DNA from: Methanobacterium sp. UBA176
GTDB lineage: Archaea > Methanobacteriota > Methanobacteria > Methanobacteriales > Methanobacteriaceae
Reading direction: 5' to 3'
Assembly: GCA_002505765.1 (NCBI GenBank)
Contig: DAVZ01000019.1
Coordinates: 1 to 34,591 of the forward strand
Length of the DNA stretch: 34,591 bases
A program made the translations under genes and the position numbers. Every line of letters begins with the position of its first letter. Position 1 is the stretch's first letter. Under the pieces are notes generated by a model. It saw only the letters and a list, made by a program, of their open reading frames with translations. It was not told where the DNA came from and did not search any database. Positions 24,934 through 33,469 of this stretch are shown here, one piece after another.

Positions 24934-25098
24934 GCCTGATTATACTGGATAGTTTAACTACGTTATTGATATGTAGTTTTAAAATAATAAATGTTTCATT
25001 ATTTGTAATAAAAATTTGGCGCTATTTGAGATAAGTCTATATTAATTCAGTAAAAAAGGAATAAAGAGAAATTTAATCCCTAAAAAATATTTTTTGAT

Positions 25099-25653
25099 TT
25101 AACTTCCAAATATTGCAGTCCATATCTGCTGGAAAAAGGACATTATACCATCTATAATTGAATTTAATATTCCCTGATCCTGTGTTGCTGTCATATTTGT
25201 ATTTGATGTTGTATTATTAGTTTCAAATGTATCTTCTTTTGATATATTCTTATCCAAAATGGCTTTTAAGATCCTACCAGTTTCAGCATCCACATATATT
25301 CTTCCCACATTTTTTCCATTCTGATTTTCGACCTGCACGACCCATGTAGTGTTGTATCCTTCAACCCATTGATATCTACCAGGACCTCCAAAATCAGGAC
25401 TATCTGCTTTAGCTTCACTAACCGGTATCCATTTTACACCACCTGTTTTAGTGTCTTTAACTTTAGATTTCCAGGCATCCCAGCCTGGAGTTAACGCAGT
25501 ATATGGCAAATCTTGAGATTTCAGGTAAAATTGAGCAATTTTTTGGGCCTGATTTGCACCTATTGTTGGCCCTGAATCAGCATGTACAATATTAAAAAAA
25601 CTAAAAACAATTATTAAAAATAATAAAATTTGAAATAACTTTTTAAGCCCCAT
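25099..25653 (-). CDS. secreted PepSY-like domain protein
   Basis: 184-residue exported protein. The ATG at 25653 gives a classic signal peptide: MGLKK, then a hydrophobic core LFQILLFLIIVFSFF, ending near HADSG. Next comes a PepSY-type region (GANQAQKIAQFYLKSQ ... TTWVVQVENQNGKNVG, RIYVDAETGRILKAI), the signature of peptidase-inhibitor-like domains. A Thr/Asn-rich linker follows, then a hydrophobic C-terminal helix (SIIDGIMSFFQQIWTAIF) that may anchor the protein or amphipathically contact the membrane. The open frame extends upstream to 25710, overlapping trm5, but lacks sense there. Probable role in the cell envelope; unknown in detail. Confidence 0.75.
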   Translation of the reverse strand: MGLKKLFQILLFLIIVFSFFNIVHADSGPTIGANQAQKIAQFYLKSQDLPYTALTPGWDAWKSKVKDTKTGGVKWIPVSEAKADSPDFGGPGRYQWVEGYNTTWVVQVENQNGKNVGRIYVDAETGRILKAILDKNISKEDTFETNNTTSNTNMTATQDQGILNSIIDGIMSFFQQIWTAIFGS

Positions 25654-25706
25654 TTTTAACACCAATATCTTATATAATTCCTCTATTAATAAATTTTGAT
25701 TAAATT

Positions 25707-26738
25707 TCATGGGTTGTTTATAACCTGAGCATCTACCCCAACATGCCAGATCCCAGGACTTTTTGATTTTACCTTCCTTTTGTTTAGTATTTTAACTTTT
25801 CTCGGGCTGGCTGCACTTTCAATCCTTTTAATAACCTCATTAAAATCTGAAGCAAACTCATAATAGTGAATGATTCCTCCATCCTTAATATAATCAAATG
25901 CATAATTTAAAAAAAGGTATGCAGCCCCTGGAAGGTTCATAATTATTCGATCTGCTTTAATTTCCCTCTCTTTTAAAACTTTCCTTACATCCCCTAAAAT
26001 CGGAATTACTTTGTCTTGAACTTTATTAAGCTCAATATTTCTCTTAATATACTTATAAGCTTCAGGATTTATATCAATTGCATATATCTTTACATTATGC
26101 TCCCTTGCAATAAGTATGGGAAAAGGCCCAGCTCCTGTAAACATATCCACTATGATTTCACCATTTTTTACATTATCAGCCACTCTTTTCCTTTCAGTGG
26201 CCAATCGAGGACTGAAATAAACTTTTTCAACATCAAGCATTATCCTGGACCCAAATTCTTGATGTATAGTTTCGGATATGTCTTCTCCAGCTATGTGTTC
26301 AAGTTCCCTGGTTCTTATTATTCCTTTAATTTCGCTCTTTTTTCTAAAAACAGCTCTTCTTCCGGTGAATTTAAGTGCAGCCTTACCAATTAAAGTTTTA
26401 AATTCTTCCAGACCTTCAGGAATTTCCAGAATAACAATATCTCCAACAATATCAAAGGATCCCCTTATTTCATCTATTTTACGGGCATCCATTTTGCCTT
26501 TAAGATAATCTTTAAGACTTTTAGGCTTTCTTTTTTGTATTTCAAATGTTGTATCAACTATCTCTACATTACCCTGTCCTAATTCCGTTAAAAGTTCTTT
26601 TTTAGGTTCATCAGATAGTGGAATTACCACATACCCATTTTCTCGCTTTATTTTAGCATCAAGATTAATATAAGAGAGTTTCAGCAGCATTTTACGTGCA
26701 TCGTTAGCCATGTTTTTTTTAATTTTAAGACCAATCAT
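25707..26738 (-). CDS. trm5: tRNA (guanine37-N1)-methyltransferase Trm5
   Basis: 343-residue SAM-dependent enzyme making m1G37 in tRNA, which prevents frameshifting. The N-terminal domain (residues 1-110) is the archaeal D1-like part; the D2-D3 catalytic part has EFGSRIMLDVEKVYFSPRL, SAM motif VDMFTGAGPFPIL, YAIDINPEAY for adenosine binding, and IMNLPGAAYLFL with the NLP catalytic motif. ATG 26738 is preceded by GAGGTT; a longer open frame to 26759 exists. It is divergent from dphB with 120 bp between, which must hold both promoters. Confidence 0.92.
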   Translation of the reverse strand: MIGLKIKKNMANDARKMLLKLSYINLDAKIKRENGYVVIPLSDEPKKELLTELGQGNVEIVDTTFEIQKRKPKSLKDYLKGKMDARKIDEIRGSFDIVGDIVILEIPEGLEEFKTLIGKAALKFTGRRAVFRKKSEIKGIIRTRELEHIAGEDISETIHQEFGSRIMLDVEKVYFSPRLATERKRVADNVKNGEIIVDMFTGAGPFPILIAREHNVKIYAIDINPEAYKYIKRNIELNKVQDKVIPILGDVRKVLKEREIKADRIIMNLPGAAYLFLNYAFDYIKDGGIIHYYEFASDFNEVIKRIESAASPRKVKILNKRKVKSKSPGIWHVGVDAQVINNP

Positions 26739-26858
26739 AGTAACCTCAAAAAGATCCAACTATTATAGCTAAATATTATCAAAATTAAATATAACATTGT
26801 TGATAATTAAGATTTAAAAATCATCAAAACCCTCGAGATTCAAAATACAGGTGAAAAA

Positions 26859-27644
26859 ATGTTTTATTTTATTGGTATGGGACTTTACGATGAAAAAGAT
26901 ATTTCTTTAAAGGGTATTGAAGCTCTAAAAAATGTTGACCACGTTTATGCCGAATTTTATACAGCTAAACTCTTTGGAACAACATTATCTGCGATTGAAT
27001 ATATAATAAGCAAAGAAATCAGGGTTTTAACCAGAGAGGAAGTAGAAGAATTTAATATACCCCTTAATGCAGCAATGGAAAAAGATGTGGCGTTTTTAGT
27101 TGCAGGAGACCCTCTAATTGCAACAACACATACTGATATGATGATTGAAGCCAAAAAATTGAATATTCAAACTACAGTTATTCATTCATCCTCCATTATA
27201 TCTGCTGCTCCAGGTTTATCTGGTCTTCAGGCCTATAAATTTGGAAAAGTCACCACTGTACCATTTCCAGATGAAAATTATTTTCCACATTCTCCCTATT
27301 TAACCATAAAAGCAAATAAAGAATTAAATGCCCATACACTCGTTCTTTTAGATATCCGAGCCGATGAAAACAAATTCATGACTGCAAATGAAGGATTGGA
27401 ATATCTTTTAAAGGTTGAAATAGAAAGAAAAGAAAATATTGTGACTGAAGATTCTTTAGCTGTTGTGGTTGCCCGTGCAGGTTCAGATAGACCTGTTGTG
27501 CGTGCAGATAAGATTAAATCACTCATTAGTGAGGATTTTGGAGGGCCGCTCCACTCCCTGGTCATTCCTGGAAATCTTCATTTCATGGAAGCTGAATATC
27601 TGGTTAGAGTATGTGGAGCTCCTCATGAGTTTATGGAAGAATAA
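26859..27644 (+). CDS. dphB: diphthine synthase DphB
   Basis: 261-residue SAM-dependent methyltransferase that methylates the modified histidine of elongation factor 2 in diphthamide synthesis. The fold is that of tetrapyrrole (corrin/porphyrin) methylases. Motifs are FYFIGMGLYDEKDISLKG, FLVAGDPLIATTHTDM, SSIISAAPGLSGLQAYKFG and VVVARAGSDRPVVRADKI, as in archaeal DphB. ATG preceded by ACAGGTGA. TATA-like GATTTAAAAATC lies at 26811-26822. The orphan adenine methylase gene follows after 14 nt, so the two are probably one transcript. Confidence 0.95.
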   Translation: MFYFIGMGLYDEKDISLKGIEALKNVDHVYAEFYTAKLFGTTLSAIEYIISKEIRVLTREEVEEFNIPLNAAMEKDVAFLVAGDPLIATTHTDMMIEAKKLNIQTTVIHSSSIISAAPGLSGLQAYKFGKVTTVPFPDENYFPHSPYLTIKANKELNAHTLVLLDIRADENKFMTANEGLEYLLKVEIERKENIVTEDSLAVVVARAGSDRPVVRADKIKSLISEDFGGPLHSLVIPGNLHFMEAEYLVRVCGAPHEFMEE

Positions 27645-27658
27645 AAATTGGGGGAAAT

Positions 27659-28594
27659 ATGCAAAATAACCATTCTGATGTGATAAAATATCCTAAACCC
27701 TTCCTAAAATGGGCTGGAGGGAAAAAACAGTTACTGAATGAATTCGGAAAAATATTATCTCCAGTAATTAAGGATAAAAACACTATAAAAAGGTATGTTG
27801 AGCCCTTTGTTGGTGGTGGAGCTTTATTTTTTTATTTAAAGAGAAAATATGATATTGAAGAGTCTTTTATATCTGATATTAATAAAGAGCTTATACTGGC
27901 CTATAAAACCATAAAAATAGATCATAAGTCAATTATAGATAAATTAGAGGAAATACAAAATAAACACCTTCAAAAATCAGAAGATAAAAGAAAAGAACAT
28001 TATTATCAGGTTAGAAACGAATATAACCTGCAGATAGAGAATTTTGATTATATTAAATTCAATGAAAAATGGATCCAGAGAACTTCTTATCTTATATTTT
28101 TAAATAAAACTTGTTTTAATGGACTTTTTCGCCAAAATCAGAAAGGAGAATTTAACGTGCCCTTTGGACGATATAAAAATCCTAAAATTTATGATGAAAA
28201 GAATATTATTGCCGTAAATCACACCCTTAAAAATACAGGGATTTATTGTGGAGATTTTACACAATCAGGTCGGTTTATAAATAAAAAAAGTATTTTATAC
28301 CTTGATCCACCCTACCGACCTTTAAATAAAACCTCTAATTTTACCACATATTCAAAAAAGGGTTTTGGGGATGAAGATCAAAAAAGATTAGCTCTTTTTT
28401 TTGATAAAATGACCAGGAAAGGTGCTTATATAATACTCAGCAATTCTGACCCTAAAAATAATTTACCAGATGATAATTTCTTTGATGAACTTTATAATAG
28501 CTATAATATCTCCAGAATTCCTGCTAAGAGGTTTATAAATTGCGATGCCTCAAAAAGGGGAGAGTTAAATGAATTGATTATAACAAATTTTTAA
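27659..28594 (+). CDS. DNA adenine methylase (Dam/D12 class, N6-A)
   Basis: 311-residue alpha-class N6-adenine methyltransferase. Visible motifs: PFLKWAGGKKQL near residue 14 and VEPFVGGGALFFYL (SAM-binding FxGxG) near residue 47, then SDINKELILAY, and the catalytic DPPY at 216-219 (LYLDPPYRPLNKTSNF). The region between 90 and 205 is the target-recognition domain. The match to the Dam/DpnII group suggests a GATC-like target, which is inference. No restriction endonuclease gene is beside it, so it is an orphan or a solitary remnant. Starts 14 nt after dphB with GGGGGAAAT. Confidence 0.9.
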   Translation: MQNNHSDVIKYPKPFLKWAGGKKQLLNEFGKILSPVIKDKNTIKRYVEPFVGGGALFFYLKRKYDIEESFISDINKELILAYKTIKIDHKSIIDKLEEIQNKHLQKSEDKRKEHYYQVRNEYNLQIENFDYIKFNEKWIQRTSYLIFLNKTCFNGLFRQNQKGEFNVPFGRYKNPKIYDEKNIIAVNHTLKNTGIYCGDFTQSGRFINKKSILYLDPPYRPLNKTSNFTTYSKKGFGDEDQKRLALFFDKMTRKGAYIILSNSDPKNNLPDDNFFDELYNSYNISRIPAKRFINCDASKRGELNELIITNF

Positions 28595-28600
28595 ATACAT

Positions 28601-28828
28601 TCATTTTTTCATTTCACTATGTTCTTTTTCAACCCTTTCTGTATAGTCTACTTTTTCAATGTTCTGCAGAGGTATTATTACTTTTTTAGTGCCATCCTCC
28701 TTGGGTGCGTATATTATTTCAATTAATCCTTTCTCTTCGTCTATTTCGATTCTTTCGACTCCAAATTCTCCTCTTTTAAAATTGTGGACATTTTCATTAA
28801 TTAGACTGACTTCAAGTTTTTCTATCAT
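28601..28828 (-). CDS. small conserved-looking protein of unknown function
   Basis: 75-residue charged protein, beta-rich in the middle (FGVERIEIDEEKGLIEIIYA, then KVIIPLQNIEKVDYTER), ending in a basic/acidic helix. I do not recognise a family; the strand pattern recalls a small beta-barrel or PH/SH3-like fold. ATG at 28828 follows GGTGTGG. A TATA-like CATATATAAAG lies only about 20 nt upstream, which would give a leaderless or very short-leader transcript, so the start could be slightly different. Convergent with the methylase gene (6 bp between the stops). Confidence 0.55.
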   Translation of the reverse strand: MIEKLEVSLINENVHNFKRGEFGVERIEIDEEKGLIEIIYAPKEDGTKKVIIPLQNIEKVDYTERVEKEHSEMKK

Positions 28829-29102
28829 GCTACCACACCCTTTATATATGTTGATTATTATTCAAATAATTTTTTGAATAATTTAAAAATAGATATTAAC
28901 AATAAAATTTTGTAGAATCTATTTTATAAAGTTAAATACATTTTAAAGTCAAAATGAATAAATGAAAAGGTATTTTTACATAAATAATGCAATTTAAAAG
29001 TTTTTCAATTATTAAATTATAAATCATCCAATTAATTTATTTATTTTCATGCAAATATATTCAATCAAATCATTCAATTTATTTAAATTAGAGGTTATAA
29101 AG

Positions 29103-29690
29103 ATGGCAGATAAATCCAAGCATTTCCATCACGGAAGATCAAGTAGAGATATTTTAGATGCAGAATTTGTTTTAGAATCTATAGGGCTTAAAAAAGGAGA
29201 TAACTTTTTAGATGCAGGGTCTGGTGACGGATACATGTCAATTGCTGCCTCTAAAATCGTTGGAGATAGGGGAAAGGTCTTTGCAGTTGACATATGGGAA
29301 GAATCAATGAATATTCTTAAAAAGGAGATTCAAGAAAAGAAAATTAACAATATTATGGCAATTATTGCCGATATAAGCGACAAAATCCCTGTAGAAAATG
29401 AATCTATAGATTTATGTTATATGGGTAATGTATTACATGGATTTGTACAAAATGAGGATTATAATGAAGTAATGAAAGAAATTGGTCGAATATTAAAAAA
29501 AGAAGGAATTTTTGCGGTTATAGAATTTATAAAAAGAGAAAATACTCCCGGCCCACCAATTCATGTTAGAATAACACCAGAAGTAGTTGAAAAAATTGTT
29601 TCAAATCATGGATTTGAGGTTAAAAAGGTAATTGAAGCAGGTAAATATCACTATGGCGTTATATCCTTTAAAAAAAATAAGACTGTTTAA
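29103..29690 (+). CDS. class I SAM-dependent methyltransferase
   Basis: 195-residue methyltransferase of the UbiE/Coq5-like group. SAM motif I is FLDAGSGDGYMSIAAS (near residues 31-46), followed by VFAVDIWEESM (acidic end of strand 2), IADISDKIPVENESIDLCYM and VLHGF. The N-terminal HFHHG, with the HGRSSRDILD stretch, is like metal- or metalloid-related methyltransferases, though no substrate can be named. ATG 29103 with GAGGTT at good distance is preferred to the far upstream start at 29049. No clear operon partner. Confidence 0.85.
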   Translation: MADKSKHFHHGRSSRDILDAEFVLESIGLKKGDNFLDAGSGDGYMSIAASKIVGDRGKVFAVDIWEESMNILKKEIQEKKINNIMAIIADISDKIPVENESIDLCYMGNVLHGFVQNEDYNEVMKEIGRILKKEGIFAVIEFIKRENTPGPPIHVRITPEVVEKIVSNHGFEVKKVIEAGKYHYGVISFKKNKTV

Positions 29691-29997
29691 TTTTATAGTT
29701 AAGCGAAAAAGATTTTAGACTAATAATTCAATGAAAGCCTGTAAAAAAAAACATCGTTTAAGCGCATCATAAATTCAAAGAATTTTGAAAGCTCCAGGAA
29801 TTGGATCTAATCCACTTTATCTGGTATAATCTGATAATCATAACTTTAATTATCTATGCACATGACTATATTATAAATTACTGTCTTAAAATGTAATATA
29901 GTATGGTTAAAGATAATTGGAGTAAAATTCAGATTATTAACTTTAATATTTAAAGATAGAATGATCTGATGTAATTTATTTTTATTAGGGTGGTTAA
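29691..29997. other. intergenic region with repeat copy 2
   Basis: About 307 bp without a gene between the methyltransferase and moaB. Most of it is the inverted copy of the 160-bp dispersed repeat (29705-29868). The remaining 130 bp is AT-rich and should contain the moaB promoter. Confidence 0.6.
29705..29868 (-). repeat. dispersed repeat of about 160 bp, copy 2 (inverted)
   Basis: Reverse complement of the copy at 4376-4535 with about ten differences by eye. It includes the landmark CTATGCACATGACTA at 29854-29868, matching TAGTCATGTGCATAG in copy 1. Differences fall largely outside the hairpin stem GATAAT...ATTATC. It starts about 15 nt after the methyltransferase stop, opposite to that gene's direction. 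Confidence 0.85.
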
Positions 29998-30522
29998 ATG
30001 AAAAGTAAAAGTATGGAAAGACATAAAAAAGAAGCACCTAAATCTGTCATAGGGGCGGTTGTTACGCTAAGTGATTCAAAATATAAGGATTTTCTTAATT
30101 TTAAAAACAATGATCCTTCTGGAAGTATTATAAAGGAAGCATTAAGAGAAAGTAATGAAGTGGTATTTTATTCTGTGATACCTGATGATGCAAAACTTCT
30201 TCTTTCTATGATTGATTATATAATTGAGAGTTTTAATGTGGATATAGTTATAACAACGGGTGGAACAGGAATTGGGCCAAGAGACATAACTATAGAAACT
30301 TTAAAAGGCGTGTTTGATAAAGAATTAATCGGATTTGGAGAAATATTTAGATATGAATCTTATCTAGAACTTGGCACAGGTGCAATTTTAAGCAGAGCAT
30401 CTGCAGGGGTCTACAAACAAAAATTAATAATTTCCCTTCCTGGATCTCCAAACGCGGTAAATCTCGGTTTAAAGATCATTTTACCTGAATTGGGACACAT
30501 TGTGAAACATTTAAAAGAATGA
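29998..30522 (+). CDS. moaB: MoaB/MogA-type molybdopterin biosynthesis protein
   Basis: 174-residue protein of the MogA/MoaB/CinA-N family, which adenylylates molybdopterin before metal insertion; relevant for the molybdenum/tungsten formylmethanofuran and formate dehydrogenases of methanogens. Motifs are IGAVVTLSDSKYKD near the start, DIVITTGGTGIGPRDITIE (the conserved GGTG..RD loop), and IISLPGSPNAVNLGL. Length and motifs are complete. ATG follows AGGGTGG. Monocistronic as far as I can see; the upstream spacing suggests its own promoter near 29945. Confidence 0.9.
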   Translation: MKSKSMERHKKEAPKSVIGAVVTLSDSKYKDFLNFKNNDPSGSIIKEALRESNEVVFYSVIPDDAKLLLSMIDYIIESFNVDIVITTGGTGIGPRDITIETLKGVFDKELIGFGEIFRYESYLELGTGAILSRASAGVYKQKLIISLPGSPNAVNLGLKIILPELGHIVKHLKE

Positions 30523-30675
30523 AAACTTGCAATATCATACTTAAATGATTTTTAATTATTTTTTAGCCATTAAATCGTAATATTAATCATATTTTAAAAT
30601 TAAATAATATAAATATCAGGAATAAGACCTTTTTACACTTAAATGTATTATCTTATGAAAAATTAGCATTAAATA

Positions 30676-30688
30676 AATTTATATATTA
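30676..30688 (+). promoter_or_regulatory. TATA box of the secreted coiled-coil gene
   Basis: AAATTTATATATT, about 45 nt before the TTG start at 30728, leaving a short leader that includes AAAGGTGGTGA. Confidence 0.55.
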
Positions 30689-30727
30689 AGATGGGTTATA
30701 ATATATCATGTTAAAGGTGGTGAGTTT

Positions 30728-31357
30728 TTGAAAAAAGTATTAATTTTTTTTCTTATAGCAGTAGCAATTGCTATGATATTACCATCTTTTGCCGATCAAG
30801 TATCAAAGACATTGAAAGATAAAGATAGCTCTGATGCAAGTACTGGTTTTAACCCTAGAAATTTCCATGATTTTAATAATACATTTAATGCTACTTCAAA
30901 TGAAAAAAGTACAGTTTATGCGAGTAATGGACTAACATCTGCTCAGATCCAGAAGTTAAAAGATACTCAAAATAAATTAGTAGCGTTAATTGATAAAATA
31001 AGAGGCTTAAAAACGAAATATGCCAATATAAAATCTAAAGGCATCTTAAATGCTTTAGATCAATTTGAAAAACAGGCTAATCAATTAAATAACGAAATAA
31101 GTGCTTTTATACAAAATCCAACTGTAAGTGATGGTAGTGTAGAAGGAAAAATCAATAGTTTCGTAAAAAGAGAAGCAGCTCTTGAACATAAGGTAATGAT
31201 CAAAGAAGAATTACTCATAAAAATGAGTACAAAACAAGTTAAAAACAACAGTCAAGTTGAGAACAGTAGCAATGATAAAAATGTAATTAATCAAAAAATG
31301 ACAAAAAATAACAAAAAAAATAAAGAGAATAAAAAGAATAAAAAAACTAATAAATAA
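30728..31357 (+). CDS. secreted coiled-coil protein with Lys/Asn-rich tail
   Basis: 209 residues, start TTG set by the strong ribosome site AAAGGTGGTGA five nucleotides upstream. Signal peptide: KKVLIFFLIAVAIAMILPSF then ADQ. The mature part begins with a Ser/Asn/Thr-rich stretch, then a helical coiled-coil region (residues about 75-165; SAQIQKLKDTQNKLVALIDK onward), and ends in a tail almost made of Lys and Asn (about the last 35 residues). No family recognised. The basic tail suggests binding to an anionic surface such as pseudomurein, DNA or extracellular polymer; that is inference. Confidence 0.75.
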   Translation: MKKVLIFFLIAVAIAMILPSFADQVSKTLKDKDSSDASTGFNPRNFHDFNNTFNATSNEKSTVYASNGLTSAQIQKLKDTQNKLVALIDKIRGLKTKYANIKSKGILNALDQFEKQANQLNNEISAFIQNPTVSDGSVEGKINSFVKREAALEHKVMIKEELLIKMSTKQVKNNSQVENSSNDKNVINQKMTKNNKKNKENKKNKKTNK

Positions 31358-31365
31358 TAGTTCTT

Positions 31366-31896
31366 TTATGTTTTAAAGTCATTTATTGATAATACAGCAT
31401 CTAATTCTATCCCTTCATTATTTAAATTTTCTATAGCTCCTTCAGCCCTATCAACAACTACAACAGCTCTTTTAACATTTCCCCCATTTTTTTCGAGGGC
31501 TTTAATAGCCTTGATCAGTGAATTTCCCGTGGTAGTTACATCTTCCACAACCAGTACTGAATCTCCTTCTAAAAGATTGCCCTCTATAAGTTCTGAGGTT
31601 CCATAACCTTTTTTAGATTTCCTGATCATGAGCATTGGAAGTAAAGATTCAAGAGAAATTGCAGTTACTATTGGAATTGCCCCTAAGGCTGGACCTGCAA
31701 CTTTATCAATTTCATTTCTATTAATTTGACTTGAAATGATTTTAGCTATGGATTTAAGTATCTGGGGGTCTGTAACGGCCATTTTCATATTTACGTAGTA
31801 GTCACTTTTTTTACCTGATGAAAGGGTAAATTCACCGAATTCAACCACTTTTTTTTCATTCAAAAGCCTGATAAGTTCTTTTTTTCCAGATTCCAT
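31366..31896 (-). CDS. pyrE: orotate phosphoribosyltransferase
   Basis: 176-residue enzyme adding ribose-5-phosphate from PRPP to orotate in UMP synthesis. It has the PRPP-binding signature VLVVEDVTTTGNSLIKAI, the KMAVTDPQIL and VAGPALGAIPIVTAIS stretches, and SSGKKSDYYVNMKMA, all as in archaeal PyrE. Complete length. It is the last gene of a three-gene minus-strand set (PRC-barrel, zinc finger, pyrE), with about 40 bp between neighbours. Confidence 0.95.
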   Translation of the reverse strand: MESGKKELIRLLNEKKVVEFGEFTLSSGKKSDYYVNMKMAVTDPQILKSIAKIISSQINRNEIDKVAGPALGAIPIVTAISLESLLPMLMIRKSKKGYGTSELIEGNLLEGDSVLVVEDVTTTGNSLIKAIKALEKNGGNVKRAVVVVDRAEGAIENLNNEGIELDAVLSINDFKT

Positions 31897-31936
31897 TTAG
31901 ATCACTTAATTGTTGAATTCTATGTAGTTAAAGTAT

Positions 31937-32143
31937 TTATTTCATTATTTTTCCAGGATATTTTGCGCACGGTTTACATAGACGTTTTGTGGCGTCGTAG
32001 CAATCTATACAGACATTATTTCCACATAAAGAACAGGTATAAATTTTACCTGGTTTTCTGCAGATATTGCAGAGACCTTCAACCTCAAAAAATTTTTTAT
32101 TTTTGGGGTTCAGAAAATACTTAGTATTTTCTTCAATTTCCAA
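31937..32143 (-). CDS. small zinc-finger protein
   Basis: 68-residue protein with four cysteine pairs: CNIC, CSLC, CIDC and CKPC, spaced like a double zinc-binding B-box/RING-like or DUF-type knuckle. No catalytic motif. TTG start chosen because GAGGTG lies five bases upstream; no ATG is available. It sits between a PRC-barrel gene and pyrE. Such small zinc proteins in methanogens often have unknown partner binding roles; function not known to me. Confidence 0.75.
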   Translation of the reverse strand: MEIEENTKYFLNPKNKKFFEVEGLCNICRKPGKIYTCSLCGNNVCIDCYDATKRLCKPCAKYPGKIMK

Positions 32144-32179
32144 ATCTACACCTCGAAAAATAAAATATATATAAAATAG

Positions 32180-32446
32180 TTAAATTCCTAATTCCTGTGT
32201 TTCTACTCCAGGTTCATCTATGTTCTCTTTTAGAAGTATTTTGTCTCCAATTTGTTTTACCATGTCGTATGGTATTACATTTTCCTCTTTAGAGATACCT
32301 ATGCTCTCTGAAATCCCGCCTTTTCCAATTACAATTGCTTCTATTTTTCTTGTGCCTGGATTTACTTCCACATCTTTTACCTTTCCAATAATAGTTGCAG
32401 AACTGTCCAATACTTCTTTTCCAATTATATGATCAGCTACTCTCAT
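32180..32446 (-). CDS. PRC-barrel domain protein
   Basis: 88-residue single PRC-barrel domain: DHIIGKEVLDSSATIIGKVK is the conserved opening strand-turn, followed by DVEVNPGTRKIEAIVIGKGG and IPYDMVKQIGDKILLKENID. PRC-barrels bind RNA-processing or partner proteins (for example in RimM and archaeal homologues). The longer frame to 32476 is not needed; ATG 32446 begins the domain. First gene of the set with the zinc-finger gene and pyrE. Confidence 0.85.
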   Translation of the reverse strand: MRVADHIIGKEVLDSSATIIGKVKDVEVNPGTRKIEAIVIGKGGISESIGISKEENVIPYDMVKQIGDKILLKENIDEPGVETQELGI

Positions 32447-32672
32447 GTTTATCACACTACACAATTTAAATTGCATGAATTTGGCTATTCATTATTATCT
32501 ATTAAGTTGTACATTGTACTTATAGTTTATATTGGGTTTTAAAAAGAATAATTCATGAAAATGATTTTATTATAAGTTTTTTGCGTAAAGTTTTAAGATT
32601 ATAACTTTGAATTGATTATACTCTGTGTTAATATGTTCTGTAATATTATCATTCCCCCTCTTAAACCGAAAA

Positions 32673-32683
32673 TTTTATATATT
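32673..32683 (+). promoter_or_regulatory. TATA box of the RHH/OB-like operon
   Basis: TTTATATATTT about 57 nt before the ATG at 32740, with a GAAAA-like stretch before it. A G-tract (seven G) precedes the start codon. Confidence 0.5.
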
Positions 32684-32739
32684 TAAAATAAAACATATAA
32701 CATAAAGCATAAAAAATATTTGGGGGGGCAGAGTTTTGG

Positions 32740-32922
32740 ATGGGCGCGATAACAGTTTGTATTCCAGATGAATTGGAAATAGCATTCAGAAGAATCACAA
32801 GACATAAATATGGAGATAAGCAGGGAAGATTATCACGCGGGGCAACTGAGGCTCTCTTTGACTGGTGCAGGAAAGAAGGATTTGAATACAGTGGGCAGGA
32901 GGAAGAAGTTCGCTGTGAATGA
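32740..32922 (+). CDS. small ribbon-helix-helix-like protein
   Basis: 60 residues. The beginning (ITVCIPDELEIAFRRIT) has the strand-helix form of RHH regulators, and GRLSRGATEALFDWCRKEG completes a second helix as in CopG/Arc-like DNA-binding proteins. A G7 tract is followed by CAGAG and the ATG, with a TATA box 57 nt upstream. The next gene starts 26 bp later and is certainly in the same transcript. Likely a DNA-binding regulator or architectural protein; the binding site is unknown. Confidence 0.65.
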   Translation: MGAITVCIPDELEIAFRRITRHKYGDKQGRLSRGATEALFDWCRKEGFEYSGQEEEVRCE

Positions 32923-32948
32923 TAATTAATTAAATTTGAGGTGATTGT

Positions 32949-33431
32949 ATGCTTGATTTAGGAATTCAAAAGGGAAGTACAGGTTTTGTAGACGAAGACT
33001 ATACAACTATTTACCTTTCTGATTTAGAAGTAGGTGATGAAATTACCGGAGAAGTTTATATATCCGAATTAAAAACCAAAGAATTTAAAGGAAACGAATT
33101 TCAGCATTTTTACTTAATAATCAAAGACCATAAAAACAAGCAAAAATGGGTTTGCAGCATAAATACTTCAGTATACACCAATAACGATGTTGTATCAATT
33201 TATGGCGCAAAAGGTGGCAGGGTTTACCTACTTATTGATAGTTTAAACCATGCATTAAACGATACAGAGCTTAATCAGCTTGAAAGTTATTCTGTTGTTT
33301 TCGAAACATTCAAAGATACCGTAAATGGGAGAGTTGAAGAAGTAACTGTAAAAGCAGTTGAACCAAGCAATCCAAATGCTAAAACTCCAAACCTCCAAAT
33401 AACTAAGGCTAATGCCTCTAAAGATGCATAG
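32949..33431 (+). CDS. hypothetical beta-rich protein, possibly OB-fold
   Basis: 160 residues, soluble. The middle (EVYISELKTKEFKGNEFQHF, then WVCSINTSVYTNNDVVSIYG) has the strand pattern and exposed aromatics expected of an OB-fold single-strand binding domain, and RVEEVTVKAVEPS is a last strand. I recognise no named family, so the OB idea is tentative. ATG follows GAGGTGATT. It sits in an operon with an RHH-like gene, a set-up commonly seen in viral or plasmid-like DNA handling. A strong hairpin follows directly. Confidence 0.6.
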   Translation: MLDLGIQKGSTGFVDEDYTTIYLSDLEVGDEITGEVYISELKTKEFKGNEFQHFYLIIKDHKNKQKWVCSINTSVYTNNDVVSIYGAKGGRVYLLIDSLNHALNDTELNQLESYSVVFETFKDTVNGRVEEVTVKAVEPSNPNAKTPNLQITKANASKDA

Positions 33432-33440
33432 CATCGTTGG

Positions 33441-33469
33441 GGCATCATTAGCAAAGCTATATGATAGCC
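33441..33469 (+). terminator. hairpin after the RHH/OB-like operon
   Basis: GGCATCATTAGC, an AAA loop, then GCTATATGATAGCC: a stem of about 12 bp with one bulge, 10 nt past the stop codon. A second small hairpin GATGC ATA GCATC (33423-33435) overlaps the stop. T-rich DNA follows further on (33505-33540), so this probably marks the 3' end. Confidence 0.6.
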
